This document shows, one piece after another, positions 1 to 9,652 of a stretch of DNA of 64,000 nucleotides. Under the pieces are notes generated by a model that searched no databases, was not told the DNA's origin, and saw nothing but the letters and a program-made list of their open reading frames with translations. How positions within the stretch are numbered: position 1 is the first letter of the stretch; every line of letters begins with the position of its first letter. Position numbers and translations under genes: made by a program. This DNA comes from Yoonia maricola (GTDB lineage: Bacteria; Pseudomonadota; Alphaproteobacteria; Rhodobacterales; Rhodobacteraceae), in assembly GCF_002797915.1 (NCBI RefSeq), contig NZ_PGTY01000003.1, forward strand, positions 62,001 through 126,000, read 5' to 3'.

Positions 1-1
1 A

Positions 2-1546
2 CAAGGGACGACGACGGCCACGCTGGATGACGTCATTGATGACGCAGATCTGTTCCTCGGCCTCTCTGGCCCGAACATCCTCAAACCAGACATGGTCAAG
101 AAAATGGCCAACCGCCCGATCATTTTTGCCCTCGCAAACCCTAATCCCGAAATCAGCCCCGATGACGCCCGCACTGCCAATCCGGATGCGATCATCGCCA
201 CCGGCCGCAGCGACTTTCCCAATCAGGTCAATAACGTTCTATGCTTCCCCTTTATCTTCCGTGGCGCCCTGGACGTCGGCGCGACCGAGATCAACGACGA
301 GATGAAAATCGCCTGTGTCGAAGGCATCGCCGCCCTTGCCCGTGCGACCACCAGCGCCGAGGCCGCAGCCGCCTACAAAGGCGAGCAACTGACATTCGGG
401 GCCGATTACCTGATCCCCAAACCCTTTGATCCGCGCCTGATGGGCGTGGTCGCCAGCGCCGTCGCCGGAGCCGCGATCAAAACCGGCGTCGCAAAGCGCC
501 CTGTTGCAGATATGGACGCCTACAAAGCCAATCTTGACGGCTCTGTTTTTAAATCCGCGATGATCATGCGACCCGTCTTTGATGCCGCGCGTACCGCCGA
601 ACGCACCATCGTCTTTGCTGAAGGCGAGGATGAGCGCGTGCTGCGCGCCAGCCAGGCGATTATGGAAGAAACGACCGACACCCCTATCCTGATCGGACGG
701 CCCGAGGTGATTGAACGACGCTGCGAACGCGCAGGCCTGAAAATCCGGCCCGGCGTTGATTTCAGTATCGTGAACCCCGAAAACGACCCGCGCTACCGCG
801 ACTATTGGGGCACCTATCACGATCTGATGGCACGCAAGGGTGTCACACCGGATCTGGCCAAAGCGATTATGCGCACCAACACCACCGCAATTGCCGCCGT
901 TATGGTGCAACGCGGTGAAGCTGACAGCATGATCTGCGGCACCTTTGGGCAATACCTCTGGCACCTGAAGTACATATGCGAGGTTCTCGGCACCAAGGCG
1001 TTCCACCCGATTGCAGGTCTGTCGCTGATGATCCTCGAAGACGGGCCACTCTTCGTGGCTGACACGCAGGTGCATCCCGAACCGACCCCGCAGCAAATCT
1101 CCGAAACAGTTATCGGTGCCGCACGCCATGTGCGCCGCTTTGGTGTTGATCCAAAGATAGCACTGTGTTCACACAGCCAGTTCGGCAACCTCGACAGCGA
1201 TAGCGGGCGACGAATGCGTGCCGCGATGGACATTCTCGACAGCGCCCCTCGCGACTTTGATTACGAAGGTGAGATGCATGTCGACGCCGCACTTGATGTG
1301 GAACTACGCAACCGCGTCTTTCCCGCAGCCCATCTACCCGGTGCCGCCAACACGCTTGTCTTTGCCAACACAGATGCGGCCTCTGGTGTGCGCAACATCC
1401 TCAAGATGAAAGGCGGGGGGCTTGAGGTCGGCCCGATCCTGATGGGCATGGGCAACCGCTGCCATATCGTGACGCCTTCGATCACGGCGCGCGGGCTGCT
1501 GAATATGTCAGCTGTCGCAGGCACCCCTGTCGCCCACTACGGCTAA
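2..1546 (+). CDS. maeB: NADP-dependent malic enzyme with C-terminal phosphotransacetylase-like domain (5' end outside window)
   Basis: Decarboxylates malate to pyruvate with reduction of NADP, linking the TCA cycle to pyruvate and NADPH supply. The frame is open from base 2, so the N-terminal part lies outside the window; about 514 residues remain. The first ~165 are the end of the NAD(P)-binding malic enzyme domain, with FLGLSGPN, FALANPNPE, NQVNNVLCFP and FRGALDVGA. From about residue 180 a phosphotransacetylase-like domain follows (VFAEGEDERVLRA). In MaeB enzymes this domain is known to sense acetyl-CoA rather than catalyse; that role is carried over here by family. prpE follows after 173 bases with its own ribosome binding site. 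Confidence 0.95.
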   Translation, partial: QGTTTATLDDVIDDADLFLGLSGPNILKPDMVKKMANRPIIFALANPNPEISPDDARTANPDAIIATGRSDFPNQVNNVLCFPFIFRGALDVGATEINDEMKIACVEGIAALARATTSAEAAAAYKGEQLTFGADYLIPKPFDPRLMGVVASAVAGAAIKTGVAKRPVADMDAYKANLDGSVFKSAMIMRPVFDAARTAERTIVFAEGEDERVLRASQAIMEETTDTPILIGRPEVIERRCERAGLKIRPGVDFSIVNPENDPRYRDYWGTYHDLMARKGVTPDLAKAIMRTNTTAIAAVMVQRGEADSMICGTFGQYLWHLKYICEVLGTKAFHPIAGLSLMILEDGPLFVADTQVHPEPTPQQISETVIGAARHVRRFGVDPKIALCSHSQFGNLDSDSGRRMRAAMDILDSAPRDFDYEGEMHVDAALDVELRNRVFPAAHLPGAANTLVFANTDAASGVRNILKMKGGGLEVGPILMGMGNRCHIVTPSITARGLLNMSAVAGTPVAHYG

Positions 1547-1719
1547 ACTCCCCTCATCTTTCTTCGTCCAATCAAACTTCCGCCGGAGGCATCCCAAAGA
1601 CATCCTAGCAGGCGTGCGGTCAAGATTTTTACAGCCCGCCCAACACAAAGAGCAGTTTCCCTTGCCGTCCTCAGGCGGCACCCTTAACACTTTTCTCAAT
1701 TGCTGTTTGGGAGGACACG

Positions 1720-3612
1720 ATGGGCTACGCTGATGTTTATGGCGCTTGGAAAAATGATCCAGAAGGGTTCTGGATGGATCAGGCCAAGACAATCGACTGG
1801 ATTAGACCGCCGACCAAAGCGCTGGACGACAGTAATGCCCCCCTCTATCGCTGGTTCACCGATGCCGAGGTGAACACCTGCTACAATGCGGTTGACCGCC
1901 ATGTTGAAAACGGGCGCGGCGATCAGGCGGCCATTATCTACGACAGTCCGGTCACCCACACCAAACGCGAGATTACCTATGCTGAACTGCAAACGCGGGT
2001 CGCCTCGCTCGCTGGGGCCTTGCGTGCGAAGGGCGTTGAAAAAGGCGACCGTGTCATCATTTACATGCCAATGATCCCCGAAGCGCTAGAGGCGATGCTG
2101 GCCTGCGCCCGCCTTGGTGCCATCCACTCTGTCGTCTTTGGCGGCTTCGCGGCCAATGAACTGGCTGTGCGGATCGACGATGCGACGCCCAAGGCGATTA
2201 TCGCAGGCTCCTGCGGGATCGAACCGGGGCGCGTGGTGCATTACAAACCGCTGCTGGACGGTGCGATTGAACTGGCAAACCACAAACCGGATTTCACCGT
2301 TATCTTCCAGCGCGAACAGGAGGTGGCCGACCTGACCCCCGGCCGTGACTATGACTGGCACGGCTTTCAGGCTGGTGTTGAACCGGCCGAATGCGTCCCC
2401 GTCAAGGGCGACCACCCGGCCTATATCCTCTACACGTCCGGCACCACCGGGGCACCCAAGGGCGTCGTGCGCCCCACCGCCGGGCACCTTGTTGCATTGA
2501 ACTGGACCATGAAGGCTATCTACGACGTCAACCCGGGCGAGGTCTTCTGGGCTGCCTCCGACGTCGGCTGGGTCGTTGGCCATTCCTACATCTGCTACGC
2601 CCCGCTGATCCACGGCAACACTACGGTCGTTTTTGAAGGCAAGCCCATCGGCACTCCCGATGCGGGTACCTTTTGGCGGGTGATCGAGGAACATAACGTC
2701 AAATCCTTCTTCACCGCCCCCACCGCCTTCCGCGCCATCAAGCGCGAAGACCCGCACGGCGAGATGATCAAGAACTACGACATCTCCGGCCTGCGCGCGC
2801 TTTATCTGGCGGGCGAACGCGCCGACCCTGACACCATCGAATGGGCGCAGCGCGTCATGGGCGTGCCGGTCTACGATCACTGGTGGCAAACCGAAACGGG
2901 CTACACCATCGCAGGTAACCCTGCGGGGATCGAGGCGCTGCCGGTCAAGATCGGATCACCCACCGTGGCGATGCCGGGTTACGAAGTGCAAATCCTCGAT
3001 GAGGCCGGGCATGAAATGAAACCGGGTGAACTCGGCGCCATTGCCGTCAAACTGCCCTTGCCCCCCGGCACATTGCCGACACTTTGGAATGCCGAAGACC
3101 GCTTCATCAAATCGTACCTCAACACTTTCCCCGGCTACTATGAGACGGGTGACGCAGGCATGATTGACAAGGACGGCTACCTCTACATCATGGCGCGCAC
3201 CGATGACGTGATCAACGTGGCCGGACACCGGCTGTCTACCGGCGCAATGGAAGAAGTCTTGGCGGGCCATCCTGATGTCGGTGAATGCGCCGTGATCGGT
3301 GTGACCGATGAACTCAAAGGACAGCTGCCCATGGGGTTCGTCTGCCTCAACAAAGGCTGCGACCGCCCGCATGACGAGATCGCAAAGGAAGTCGTCACCT
3401 CAGTACGCCAGACCATCGGCCCGGTTGCGGCCTTCAAGCTGGTCGCTGTGGTCGATCGATTGCCCAAGACACGCTCTGGCAAAATCCTGCGTGGCACGAT
3501 GGTGAAGATTGCCGATGGGCAGGACTTCAAGATGCCTGCGACGATTGATGACCCGGTCATTCTGGATGAAATCAAGGCCGCATTGATCCCTTTGGGATAC
3601 GCGCAAGGCTAG
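1720..3612 (+). CDS. prpE: Propionyl-CoA synthetase (propionate-CoA ligase)
   Basis: Activates propionate with ATP and CoA through an acyl-adenylate, the entry step of propionate use. The 630-residue chain has the usual acyl-CoA synthetase architecture: N-terminal ACS cap, the nucleotide loop YTSGTTGAPKG near residue 240, the core DHWWQTETG near 388, and the C-terminal PKTRSGKILRGTM with the catalytic lysine. GWVVGHSYICYAPLIHG fits PrpE better than acetyl-CoA synthetase. The start is backed by GGGAGGACACG just before the ATG. In enterobacteria PrpE is switched off by lysine acylation and reactivated by the sirtuin CobB; a sirtuin and meaB lie 14 kb downstream. Acetyl-CoA synthetase remains a weaker alternative. 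Confidence 0.93.
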   Translation: MGYADVYGAWKNDPEGFWMDQAKTIDWIRPPTKALDDSNAPLYRWFTDAEVNTCYNAVDRHVENGRGDQAAIIYDSPVTHTKREITYAELQTRVASLAGALRAKGVEKGDRVIIYMPMIPEALEAMLACARLGAIHSVVFGGFAANELAVRIDDATPKAIIAGSCGIEPGRVVHYKPLLDGAIELANHKPDFTVIFQREQEVADLTPGRDYDWHGFQAGVEPAECVPVKGDHPAYILYTSGTTGAPKGVVRPTAGHLVALNWTMKAIYDVNPGEVFWAASDVGWVVGHSYICYAPLIHGNTTVVFEGKPIGTPDAGTFWRVIEEHNVKSFFTAPTAFRAIKREDPHGEMIKNYDISGLRALYLAGERADPDTIEWAQRVMGVPVYDHWWQTETGYTIAGNPAGIEALPVKIGSPTVAMPGYEVQILDEAGHEMKPGELGAIAVKLPLPPGTLPTLWNAEDRFIKSYLNTFPGYYETGDAGMIDKDGYLYIMARTDDVINVAGHRLSTGAMEEVLAGHPDVGECAVIGVTDELKGQLPMGFVCLNKGCDRPHDEIAKEVVTSVRQTIGPVAAFKLVAVVDRLPKTRSGKILRGTMVKIADGQDFKMPATIDDPVILDEIKAALIPLGYAQG

Positions 3613-3628
3613 GTCGAATGCAGGGTAA

Positions 3629-3651
3629 GCCACAGGCGTTTCGCCTGTGGC
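3629..3651. terminator. Hairpin between convergent prpE and alginate lyase genes
   Basis: A perfect 10-bp stem (GCCACAGGCG / CGCCTGTGGC) with a TTT loop, framed by GGTA and TACC that extend the pairing imperfectly. It sits between two genes that end towards each other, so a two-way terminator is the natural reading, but neither strand has a strong T run. Its framing also resembles the GTAGGGTGG repeats found elsewhere in the window. Confidence 0.5.
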
Positions 3652-3676
3652 CTACCTTGATGTGGTGCGCGTCCGA

Positions 3677-5944
3677 TTACTCGATCACGTCCACCCGCAC
3701 ATTCGTAAACTCCAGACCATTATCATCTGTGTCACGCTCTTTCGATGATCCGAAAGTGTTGCTGTTGACGTGAAACGCCAGCATGCCCACCGTCGTCAGG
3801 TCACTGCTTTCATCAACAATGGCGAATTCGCTCAAGGTCTCACCATCTGCGCTGAGTGTGCCAGCAATTTGCACGCCCTCTGCCATACGGGTCACCGCCA
3901 TGGTGCCGGTGTAGGCTTGGTTTGGCAGGAATTGATAAGGCGTCCCGCCGCCACCCAAATGCGCATATCCCCCGGTGGTACCCAAGAGCCTGCCACGGGT
4001 GTCATCGGTGTGCTTGCGGATGTCGATATTCGCCGCATCGGCATCAGCCAGATTTATGTCAAAGTCGATCATGTAACCCGGCAACCCATCATAGGTGGTA
4101 TTTGGCGCGCTGGAAGATGCTGAAAGATCACCTTCAAGGGCAGCGCGCCCCAATTTGTCATACATCCCAATGCGGAAAGCAGAATCGCGATCCTCGCCGA
4201 TTGTTTCTGGTGTCGTAAAGCTGAAGGTGGCCAGAAGCGTCTGACCCTCCGCCAGCATCTGCGGCGCAAAAGTCGTGCGGATACCGCGCCCTGACCCGCC
4301 TGACACCAGCCCCAGCGCACCCGGCGCGATATCCAGGCTGCTGCTGTTGGTCGTATGCCACCAGTTCGTGTCGGTCGCATCGGCACCATCATCGCGGCTA
4401 CCATCGGCAAAGCTGTCGTCAAAGACGACACCGGCTGTTGCAGGCGGGATTTCAACCGGGGCCGCAGCGGCCACAGGTTGGATCCCATCCGCAGCAGACG
4501 CAGGCCCATGTTCGTAATCCAGTTCGTAGAAAATCACCCTGTCAAAGTCGGTTTCCGGTTCGGGGCTGGAGTTGTTTTGGCTATAGGCACCCGCCTTGAA
4601 GAACATGAATTCATCGGCAACGCTGAACCCGCTGTCACGCATATCAAAGGGGTCTGCCACAACCTCTGTGCCGTCATCACGGATGATTTTGACGTGCAGC
4701 ATGGGAATAATCTGGTCGCCCTCTGGCGCGCCGCGCACTTCGATTTCATAGCTGAACACCTCGTCCAGCGCGATCCCATCATCGGGGTTTGGCGCGCGGT
4801 CCGCGCGGCTGCCGATGATCTCGACCCATTCCTCCCGGCCTGTGGCGGGTTCATGGGCATAGTAGATGGAGCCATATTTATTCTGCGGCAGTTTGCGATA
4901 ATACAGGCGGATCGGTTCATCATCCTTAGCGTGGATTTGGCCGATAATTACGCGACCCACCTGAAAACCGCGCCCTTGGCGTGTGACCTGATTAACGGCC
5001 AGCGTCGCACGCAGGATGCCGTCAACACCGCCCGCCGCAGCCTGTGCTTCGGCGGGTGCTGACGAAAACACCCAGTTGTTCAGGTTCGGATAGCCACCGT
5101 CGATCCGGGTTTCGATGTTGTAATCGCCCCGGCGCAACATGCCGCGCAGCTCGGTCCGGGTGTAATTTGTATTGGCCGAGGTTTTTGCCCCCGCAGGGGT
5201 GGACCGAAAGACCATGCCACCGGTTGCCGGATCGGTGTAGAAATAGCGCTCATCAGTCCAGCCTGCAGCCAGTTCATTTTCGTAGACACTGTCTGCACGG
5301 CCGTCACCGTCATCATCGGCGGGTGTTGTGATATACCAGCCTGAGAGATCAAAGTTCTCTCCGGGCGGCAGATCAGGGCGGAGTTCAAACATCCCCTGCC
5401 CGCGTCGTTCGGTCAGAACCGGCTCTGTCGGGGCCTCGACCGGAACGCCACACCCCAAAGCAGCCACTTCGACTATCGAGTTCCAGTTGTTGCTTTCATT
5501 GCCGTTGCCGATGATCCGTACAAACTGCGCGTCGACGTCGTCGAATGCATAAGGCTCAAATGCGAGGGTCCCGCCATTGGATTGCTGAAACGGCAAGAGC
5601 GGTTCAAACAGGGTGCCGTCAACCGAGGTCTCTATCGCGAATTGTGAGCGGCGCGTGTCGCCTTGGTACCATGCAATGTTGATCCCCTTGAGGGTTTGAA
5701 CCGCACCCAGATCCAACAGCAATGCTTTCGGCGTGCCTTGCGATTCATTTGACCATCGCGAGGCGGGGTCAAAGTCACCATCAATCACATTATGTGGTGC
5801 GTGGGCCTCATCATAGAATCCATCATCCGTGGCCGAAATGATCGTCAAACGATCATTCGCCTCGCAGGCGACATTGGCCAGCGCAGGCGTGGCCAGCACG
5901 CCCGTAAGGCAGATTGACGTTAGCTTGGCTGCAAACTGTTTCAT
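3677..5944 (-). CDS. Secreted alginate lyase, PL7 family, with N-terminal F5/8-type-C carbohydrate-binding domain
   Basis: Predicted to cut alginate by beta-elimination outside the cytoplasm. The 755-residue chain starts with a signal peptide (MKQFAAKLTSICLTGVLA, cleavage near TPALA). Residues ~25-165 look like an F5/8 type C (discoidin, CBM32-like) domain. Residues ~185-475 are PL7, with the three family motifs RTELR (~263), QIH (~333) and FKAGAYSQN (~448). A C-terminal region of ~250 residues looks like a beta-sandwich of unknown role. The start at 5944 was chosen over an upstream in-frame ATG because it follows GGGAGGGATCA and begins the signal peptide. A palindrome lies about 45 bases upstream. 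No PTS, TonB receptor or oligoalginate lyase is nearby. Confidence 0.9.
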   Translation of the reverse strand: MKQFAAKLTSICLTGVLATPALANVACEANDRLTIISATDDGFYDEAHAPHNVIDGDFDPASRWSNESQGTPKALLLDLGAVQTLKGINIAWYQGDTRRSQFAIETSVDGTLFEPLLPFQQSNGGTLAFEPYAFDDVDAQFVRIIGNGNESNNWNSIVEVAALGCGVPVEAPTEPVLTERRGQGMFELRPDLPPGENFDLSGWYITTPADDDGDGRADSVYENELAAGWTDERYFYTDPATGGMVFRSTPAGAKTSANTNYTRTELRGMLRRGDYNIETRIDGGYPNLNNWVFSSAPAEAQAAAGGVDGILRATLAVNQVTRQGRGFQVGRVIIGQIHAKDDEPIRLYYRKLPQNKYGSIYYAHEPATGREEWVEIIGSRADRAPNPDDGIALDEVFSYEIEVRGAPEGDQIIPMLHVKIIRDDGTEVVADPFDMRDSGFSVADEFMFFKAGAYSQNNSSPEPETDFDRVIFYELDYEHGPASAADGIQPVAAAAPVEIPPATAGVVFDDSFADGSRDDGADATDTNWWHTTNSSSLDIAPGALGLVSGGSGRGIRTTFAPQMLAEGQTLLATFSFTTPETIGEDRDSAFRIGMYDKLGRAALEGDLSASSSAPNTTYDGLPGYMIDFDINLADADAANIDIRKHTDDTRGRLLGTTGGYAHLGGGGTPYQFLPNQAYTGTMAVTRMAEGVQIAGTLSADGETLSEFAIVDESSDLTTVGMLAFHVNSNTFGSSKERDTDDNGLEFTNVRVDVIE

Positions 5945-5987
5945 TGATCCCTCCCTGATTTGCATGCGGTAACATCCCAATCACAAC

Positions 5988-6005
5988 ATACTAGGCATCT
6001 AGTAT
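5988..6005 (-). promoter_or_regulatory. Palindromic operator candidate for the alginate lyase gene
   Basis: A perfect 7-bp dyad, ATACTAG-N4-CTAGTAT, centred about 52 bases before the lyase start. On the minus strand it overlaps a good -10 hexamer (TATACT, 6001-6006) that has a weak -35 (CTTTCA) 17 bases upstream. Overlap with the -10 suggests repression, probably by a GntR- or LacI-type regulator. No regulator gene is next to it. Confidence 0.55.
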
Positions 6006-6062
6006 ACTACTTTAGGCTGAATTTGAAAGTCACCTATGACAGCGGATCGGCCAATGCCTTGT

Positions 6063-6132
6063 GTAGGGTGGGTGAAACCCATGCGCGCGTATTGTTCGAA
6101 TGTTGGAAATGCGTGGGTTTGACCCACCCTAC
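6063..6132. repeat. GTAGGGTGGGT imperfect inverted repeat
   Basis: Two 22-base arms in opposite orientation, GTAGGGTGGGTGAAACCCAT at 6063 and its near complement ending at 6132, differ at only two positions and enclose about 26 bases. No coding potential is seen. The arm sequence recurs at 52500 and in altered form at 21251 and 53133, so this looks like a small dispersed palindromic element of REP type. Confidence 0.7.
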
Positions 6133-6174
6133 GCGCGCTTTGTCAGCCGGCCTTGTTATTGGCGTATAAACGCT

Positions 6175-6939
6175 TCAAGCAAATTGCTCTCTGATCAATC
6201 GCTCTTCCAACCCATGCCCCGGATCAAACAAAATCCGGTGCCGGATTGACGGCTCTGAGTGGATTTCCACGCTCACCACATCCCGCACAGATTTCCCATC
6301 GGCATCTGCCATCACGGGCCGTTTGCCCGGATCAATCACATCAAACCGCACGACCGCTTTCTTGGGCAGCAGCGCCCCACGCCAGCGCCGGGGACGGAAT
6401 GCCGACATCGCGGTCAGCGCCAGCACGTCCGAGCCAATGGGCAAGATCGGGCCATGGGCGGAATAGTTGTAGGCCGTCGACCCGGCAGGCGTCGCCACCA
6501 GCGCTCCGTCGCAGACTAGCTCATTCATTCGCAACCGCTCGTCCACAGTGATCCGTAGCTTCGCCGCTTGCGGACCTGCGCGCAGCAAGCTGACCTCGTT
6601 AATCGCCAAAGCCTCATGCATCGCCCCGTCCACGCCCAGCGCAGTCATGGCAAGCGGGTTGATCACCTCTTCCTCGGCCTCATCCAGCCGGGCTTGCAAG
6701 TCACCCTCATGGTATTCGTTCATCAGGAAGCCAACCGTGCCCCGGTTCATCCCATAGACCGGCACGTCGAGCCCCTGAGTGCCATGCATGGTCTGCAACA
6801 TGAAACCATCACCGCCCAAGGCGACAATCACATCCGCCTCGGCCTGCGCCACATCCCCGTGCTTTGCGGCCAATTCGCGCAGTGCGGCCTGCGCGATGGG
6901 CACAGGGCTGGCGACAAAGGCGATCTTGGGGCGGGGCAT
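6175..6939 (-). CDS. nadK: NAD kinase
   Basis: Phosphorylates NAD to NADP with ATP (or polyphosphate in some members), the only source of NADP. The 254-residue length is typical for alphaproteobacteria. Visible motifs are [10 protein letters not shown] near residue 42, AINEVSLLR near 119, and [17 protein letters not shown] near 150, which together form the nucleotide and NAD pocket. The gene points away from glyA; the 185-base gap between them should hold both promoters. The start is the only one that keeps the N-terminal strand PKIAFVAS. Confidence 0.96.
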   Translation of the reverse strand: MPRPKIAFVASPVPIAQAALRELAAKHGDVAQAEADVIVALGGDGFMLQTMHGTQGLDVPVYGMNRGTVGFLMNEYHEGDLQARLDEAEEEVINPLAMTALGVDGAMHEALAINEVSLLRAGPQAAKLRITVDERLRMNELVCDGALVATPAGSTAYNYSAHGPILPIGSDVLALTAMSAFRPRRWRGALLPKKAVVRFDVIDPGKRPVMADADGKSVRDVVSVEIHSEPSIRHRILFDPGHGLEERLIREQFA

Positions 6940-7124
6940 GGCGCAATTTCCTTAACAGTTCCGATAAGTTGTGCGGTGATCAGACCCGAAACGCAAGCCG
7001 CCGATAAGAAACCCTTGTGACGGCCTCATAATCGTCTTGGTCGTTTTGATGCTTTTTGCGTGGGCTATCATAGGGTATGAGGGCGCAACTTTCAGCTTCT
7101 GGCACCTTGATGGGGGATGCATCC

Positions 7125-8420
7125 ATGAACGTCACAGTCCGCGACAACGGCTTTTTCACCGAAACACTGGAGACCCGCGATCCGGAAATCCACGCAGCCA
7201 TGCAGGCAGAGCTCAAGCGCCAGCGCAAAGAGATCGAGCTGATTGCATCCGAGAACATCGTCTCAGCTGCCGTTATGGAAGCACAAGGCGGCGTGATGAC
7301 GAACAAATACGCCGAAGGCTATCCCGGTCGTCGCTACTATGGCGGCTGCGAGCATGTTGACGTGGCCGAGAACCTTGCCATTGAACGCGCCAAGCAGCTG
7401 TTCAATTGTGAATTTGCCAACGTGCAGCCTAACTCCGGCTCCCAAGCAAATCAGGGTGTGTTCCAGGCGCTGCTGCAGCCCGGTGATACCATCCTGGGCA
7501 TGTCACTGGATGCAGGCGGCCACCTGACCCATGGTGCCAAACCCAACCAATCAGGCAAATGGTTCAACGCGGTGCAATATGGCGTGCGCAAGCAAGACAG
7601 CCTGCTGGATTATGATGAGGTGCAACGCCTTGCCACCGAACACCAGCCCAAGATGATTATCGCCGGTGGCTCTGCCATTCCGCGCATCATCGATTTTGCC
7701 AAAATGCGCGAGATTGCCGATAGCGTTGGGGCTTATCTCTTGGTCGATATGGCCCATTTCGCAGGTCTGGTCGCAGCGGGTCTTTACCCGTCGCCATTCC
7801 CTCATGCGCATGTGGCCACGACAACGACACACAAAACCCTGCGAGGTCCCCGCGGCGGCATGATCGTCACCAACGACGAGGCGATTGCCAAGAAATGCAA
7901 CTCCGCCATCTTCCCCGGCATCCAAGGCGGGCCATTGATGCATGTGATCGCCGGTAAGGCTGTCGCGTTTGGCGAAGCCTTGCGCCCTGAGTTCAAGACC
8001 TATCAGGAACAGGTGGTCAAAAACGCCCAGGCGCTCGCAGATCAACTGATGAAGGGCGGTCTGGATATCGTCACAGGCGGGACGGACAGCCACGTGATGC
8101 TGGTTGATCTGCGCCCAAAGGGCGTGAAGGGCAATGCCACTGAAAAGGCCTTGGGCCGCGCCCATATTACCTGCAACAAAAACGGTATTCCCTTTGATCC
8201 CGAAAAGCCGATGGTGACATCCGGTATCCGCCTCGGCTCCCCCGCGGGCACCACGCGCGGCTTTGGCGAACCAGAGTTCCGCCAGATTGCCGATTGGATC
8301 GTGGAAGTGACCGAAGGGTTGGCCGCGAATGGCGAAGACAACAACGGTGCTGTTGAAGCCAAAGTGCGGGCTGAAGTCGAAGCGCTCTGCGACCGTTTCC
8401 CAATATACCCTACACTCTAA
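7125..8420 (+). CDS. glyA: Serine hydroxymethyltransferase
   Basis: Cytosolic PLP enzyme that converts serine and tetrahydrofolate to glycine and 5,10-methylene-THF, the main source of one-carbon units. The 431-residue chain carries the PLP-lysine motif [14 protein letters not shown] near residue 230, LIASENIVS near 42 and [14 protein letters not shown] near 62. The ATG at 7125 was chosen because GGGGGATGC precedes it; an in-frame ATG at 7110 and a GTG/ATG further up are less likely. The 185 bases upstream show no riboswitch fold that I could recognise. A strong hairpin follows the stop. Confidence 0.97.
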   Translation: MNVTVRDNGFFTETLETRDPEIHAAMQAELKRQRKEIELIASENIVSAAVMEAQGGVMTNKYAEGYPGRRYYGGCEHVDVAENLAIERAKQLFNCEFANVQPNSGSQANQGVFQALLQPGDTILGMSLDAGGHLTHGAKPNQSGKWFNAVQYGVRKQDSLLDYDEVQRLATEHQPKMIIAGGSAIPRIIDFAKMREIADSVGAYLLVDMAHFAGLVAAGLYPSPFPHAHVATTTTHKTLRGPRGGMIVTNDEAIAKKCNSAIFPGIQGGPLMHVIAGKAVAFGEALRPEFKTYQEQVVKNAQALADQLMKGGLDIVTGGTDSHVMLVDLRPKGVKGNATEKALGRAHITCNKNGIPFDPEKPMVTSGIRLGSPAGTTRGFGEPEFRQIADWIVEVTEGLAANGEDNNGAVEAKVRAEVEALCDRFPIYPTL

Positions 8421-8426
8421 ATCATC

Positions 8427-8452
8427 TTGGCCCGGCGACGCCGCCGGGCCAA
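8427..8452. terminator. GC-rich hairpin after glyA
   Basis: An 11-bp perfect stem, TTGGCCCGGCG / CGCCGGGCCAA, with a 4-base loop, lies 6 bases after the glyA stop and just before the stop of the convergent membrane-protein gene. The stem should stop transcription in both directions, though no T run follows on either side. Confidence 0.65.
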
Positions 8453-8459
8453 ACGGGGC

Positions 8460-8828
8460 CTAGATAAACCCGCGCTGCCATAAGACGAACAGCAGCAAAA
8501 CACCTGTCATCAGCAAAGCAAAGGCAATCGACGCCACCAAATTGAGCGCCGCATTCCGCCGCTGTGCACCAATATCAACGGTGCCAAGATAGGCCACGAT
8601 CCTACGGTGGGCCTGCCGGGCCTTAGCCATATCAACCATGCGGGCCAACTTAGGATTGGCAGCGACGGCCACGCCTTGCGCCAGATAGGTCGCATCCTGC
8701 CGCACCCGGCGCGGCAACAAACGACCAGCTTTGCGAATCTGCACCTCAAGTGAACGACCGCGCACGTGCAGATCGCTTTCCATCGCCTCACGCACCTCGT
8801 CTACCATCTGTTGCAACGTCTTCGCCAT
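8460..8828 (-). CDS. Small membrane-anchored protein of unknown function
   Basis: A 122-residue protein I do not recognise by name. Residues 1-90 are soluble and basic (VRGRSLEVQIRKAGRLLPRRVR), and one transmembrane helix (LNLVASIAFALLMTGVLLLF) sits at the C-terminus with only a few residues after it. This makes it a tail-anchored inner-membrane protein. The start at 8828 is an ATG with a poor Shine-Dalgarno (GAAAG); longer upstream extensions would run across the start of the divergent esterase gene and are rejected. It is divergent from the hydrolase gene, with a 79-base gap. Confidence 0.7.
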   Translation of the reverse strand: MAKTLQQMVDEVREAMESDLHVRGRSLEVQIRKAGRLLPRRVRQDATYLAQGVAVAANPKLARMVDMAKARQAHRRIVAYLGTVDIGAQRRNAALNLVASIAFALLMTGVLLLFVLWQRGFI

Positions 8829-8907
8829 GATCTTTCGGGTAATTGGTTGCTGAGGGATGCTCAATCCCTCTGGCACCTGAGCGCGCGGAAGGATAGCAAG
8901 TAGATGC

Positions 8908-9645
8908 ATGTTGAACACGGTGACATATGACGGGCCGGCGGGTACGCCCTTACTGATTGCGCATGGGCTGTTTGGGTCGGCGCGCAATTGGGGGGTGATT
9001 GCGAAACGGTTGTCGGCGGAGCGGACGGTGATCGCGGTGGATATGCGCAATCATGCGGGCAGTTTTTGGGACAATTCCCATACATATCATGACCTTGCAG
9101 ATGATCTGGCCAAGGTACTGGACGGGCCTGCGGATGTGCTGGGGCATTCGATGGGGGGCAAGGCCGCGATGGTGCTGGCGCTGAAAAACTCCAATCTTGT
9201 CAACAGGTTGATCGTGGCCGACATCGCGCCGGTGACCTATGGCCACAACCAGATGGGGCCGATTGAGGCGATGCGGCGGGTTGATTTGGCGAACGTGGAG
9301 AGCCGCGCCGACGCCAAGGCGCAACTGGGTGATCTGGAACCGGGGGTTGATGATTTTCTACTGCAAAGCCTTGATCTGAAAGAGAAACGCTGGCGGTTGA
9401 ATTTGGATGTGCTGGCCGCCGAGATGGACAAGATTATCGGGTTTCCCGAGGTATCAGGCCAGTTCGACGGGCCGACGCTGTTCCTGTCCGGTGCCAACTC
9501 TGACTACGTGCAGCGCGACGCGCGACCGCAGATCAAGGCGCTTTTCCCAGCCGCCAAATTCGCCAAAATCCCCGGCGCGGGGCATTGGCTGCACGCCGAA
9601 AAGCCGCGGGAATTTGAGGCGGCGGTTGCGGCGTTTCTGGCGTAA
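8908..9645 (+). CDS. Alpha/beta hydrolase, YbfF-like esterase
   Basis: Cytoplasmic esterase of the alpha/beta hydrolase fold, 245 residues. The nucleophile elbow is GHSMGG near residue 80, the oxyanion region is IAHGLFGSARNW near residue 18, and the catalytic histidine is in GAGHWLHAEKP near 222. SSN-type spacing and length match the E. coli YbfF group, whose natural substrate (short acyl or acyl-CoA esters) is not settled. The start gives the expected short N-terminal strand; no clear Shine-Dalgarno is seen. Confidence 0.85.
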   Translation: MLNTVTYDGPAGTPLLIAHGLFGSARNWGVIAKRLSAERTVIAVDMRNHAGSFWDNSHTYHDLADDLAKVLDGPADVLGHSMGGKAAMVLALKNSNLVNRLIVADIAPVTYGHNQMGPIEAMRRVDLANVESRADAKAQLGDLEPGVDDFLLQSLDLKEKRWRLNLDVLAAEMDKIIGFPEVSGQFDGPTLFLSGANSDYVQRDARPQIKALFPAAKFAKIPGAGHWLHAEKPREFEAAVAAFLA

Positions 9646-9652
9646 AGACGGC

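Noticed and set aside
239..1129. 296-codon frame opposite maeB
   Set aside because: Antisense shadow of a strongly conserved enzyme; no ribosome site and no family.
6940..7124. Possible riboswitch before glyA
   Set aside because: No recognisable THF, glycine or SAM-type conserved core could be laid out; only normal promoter space for two divergent genes.
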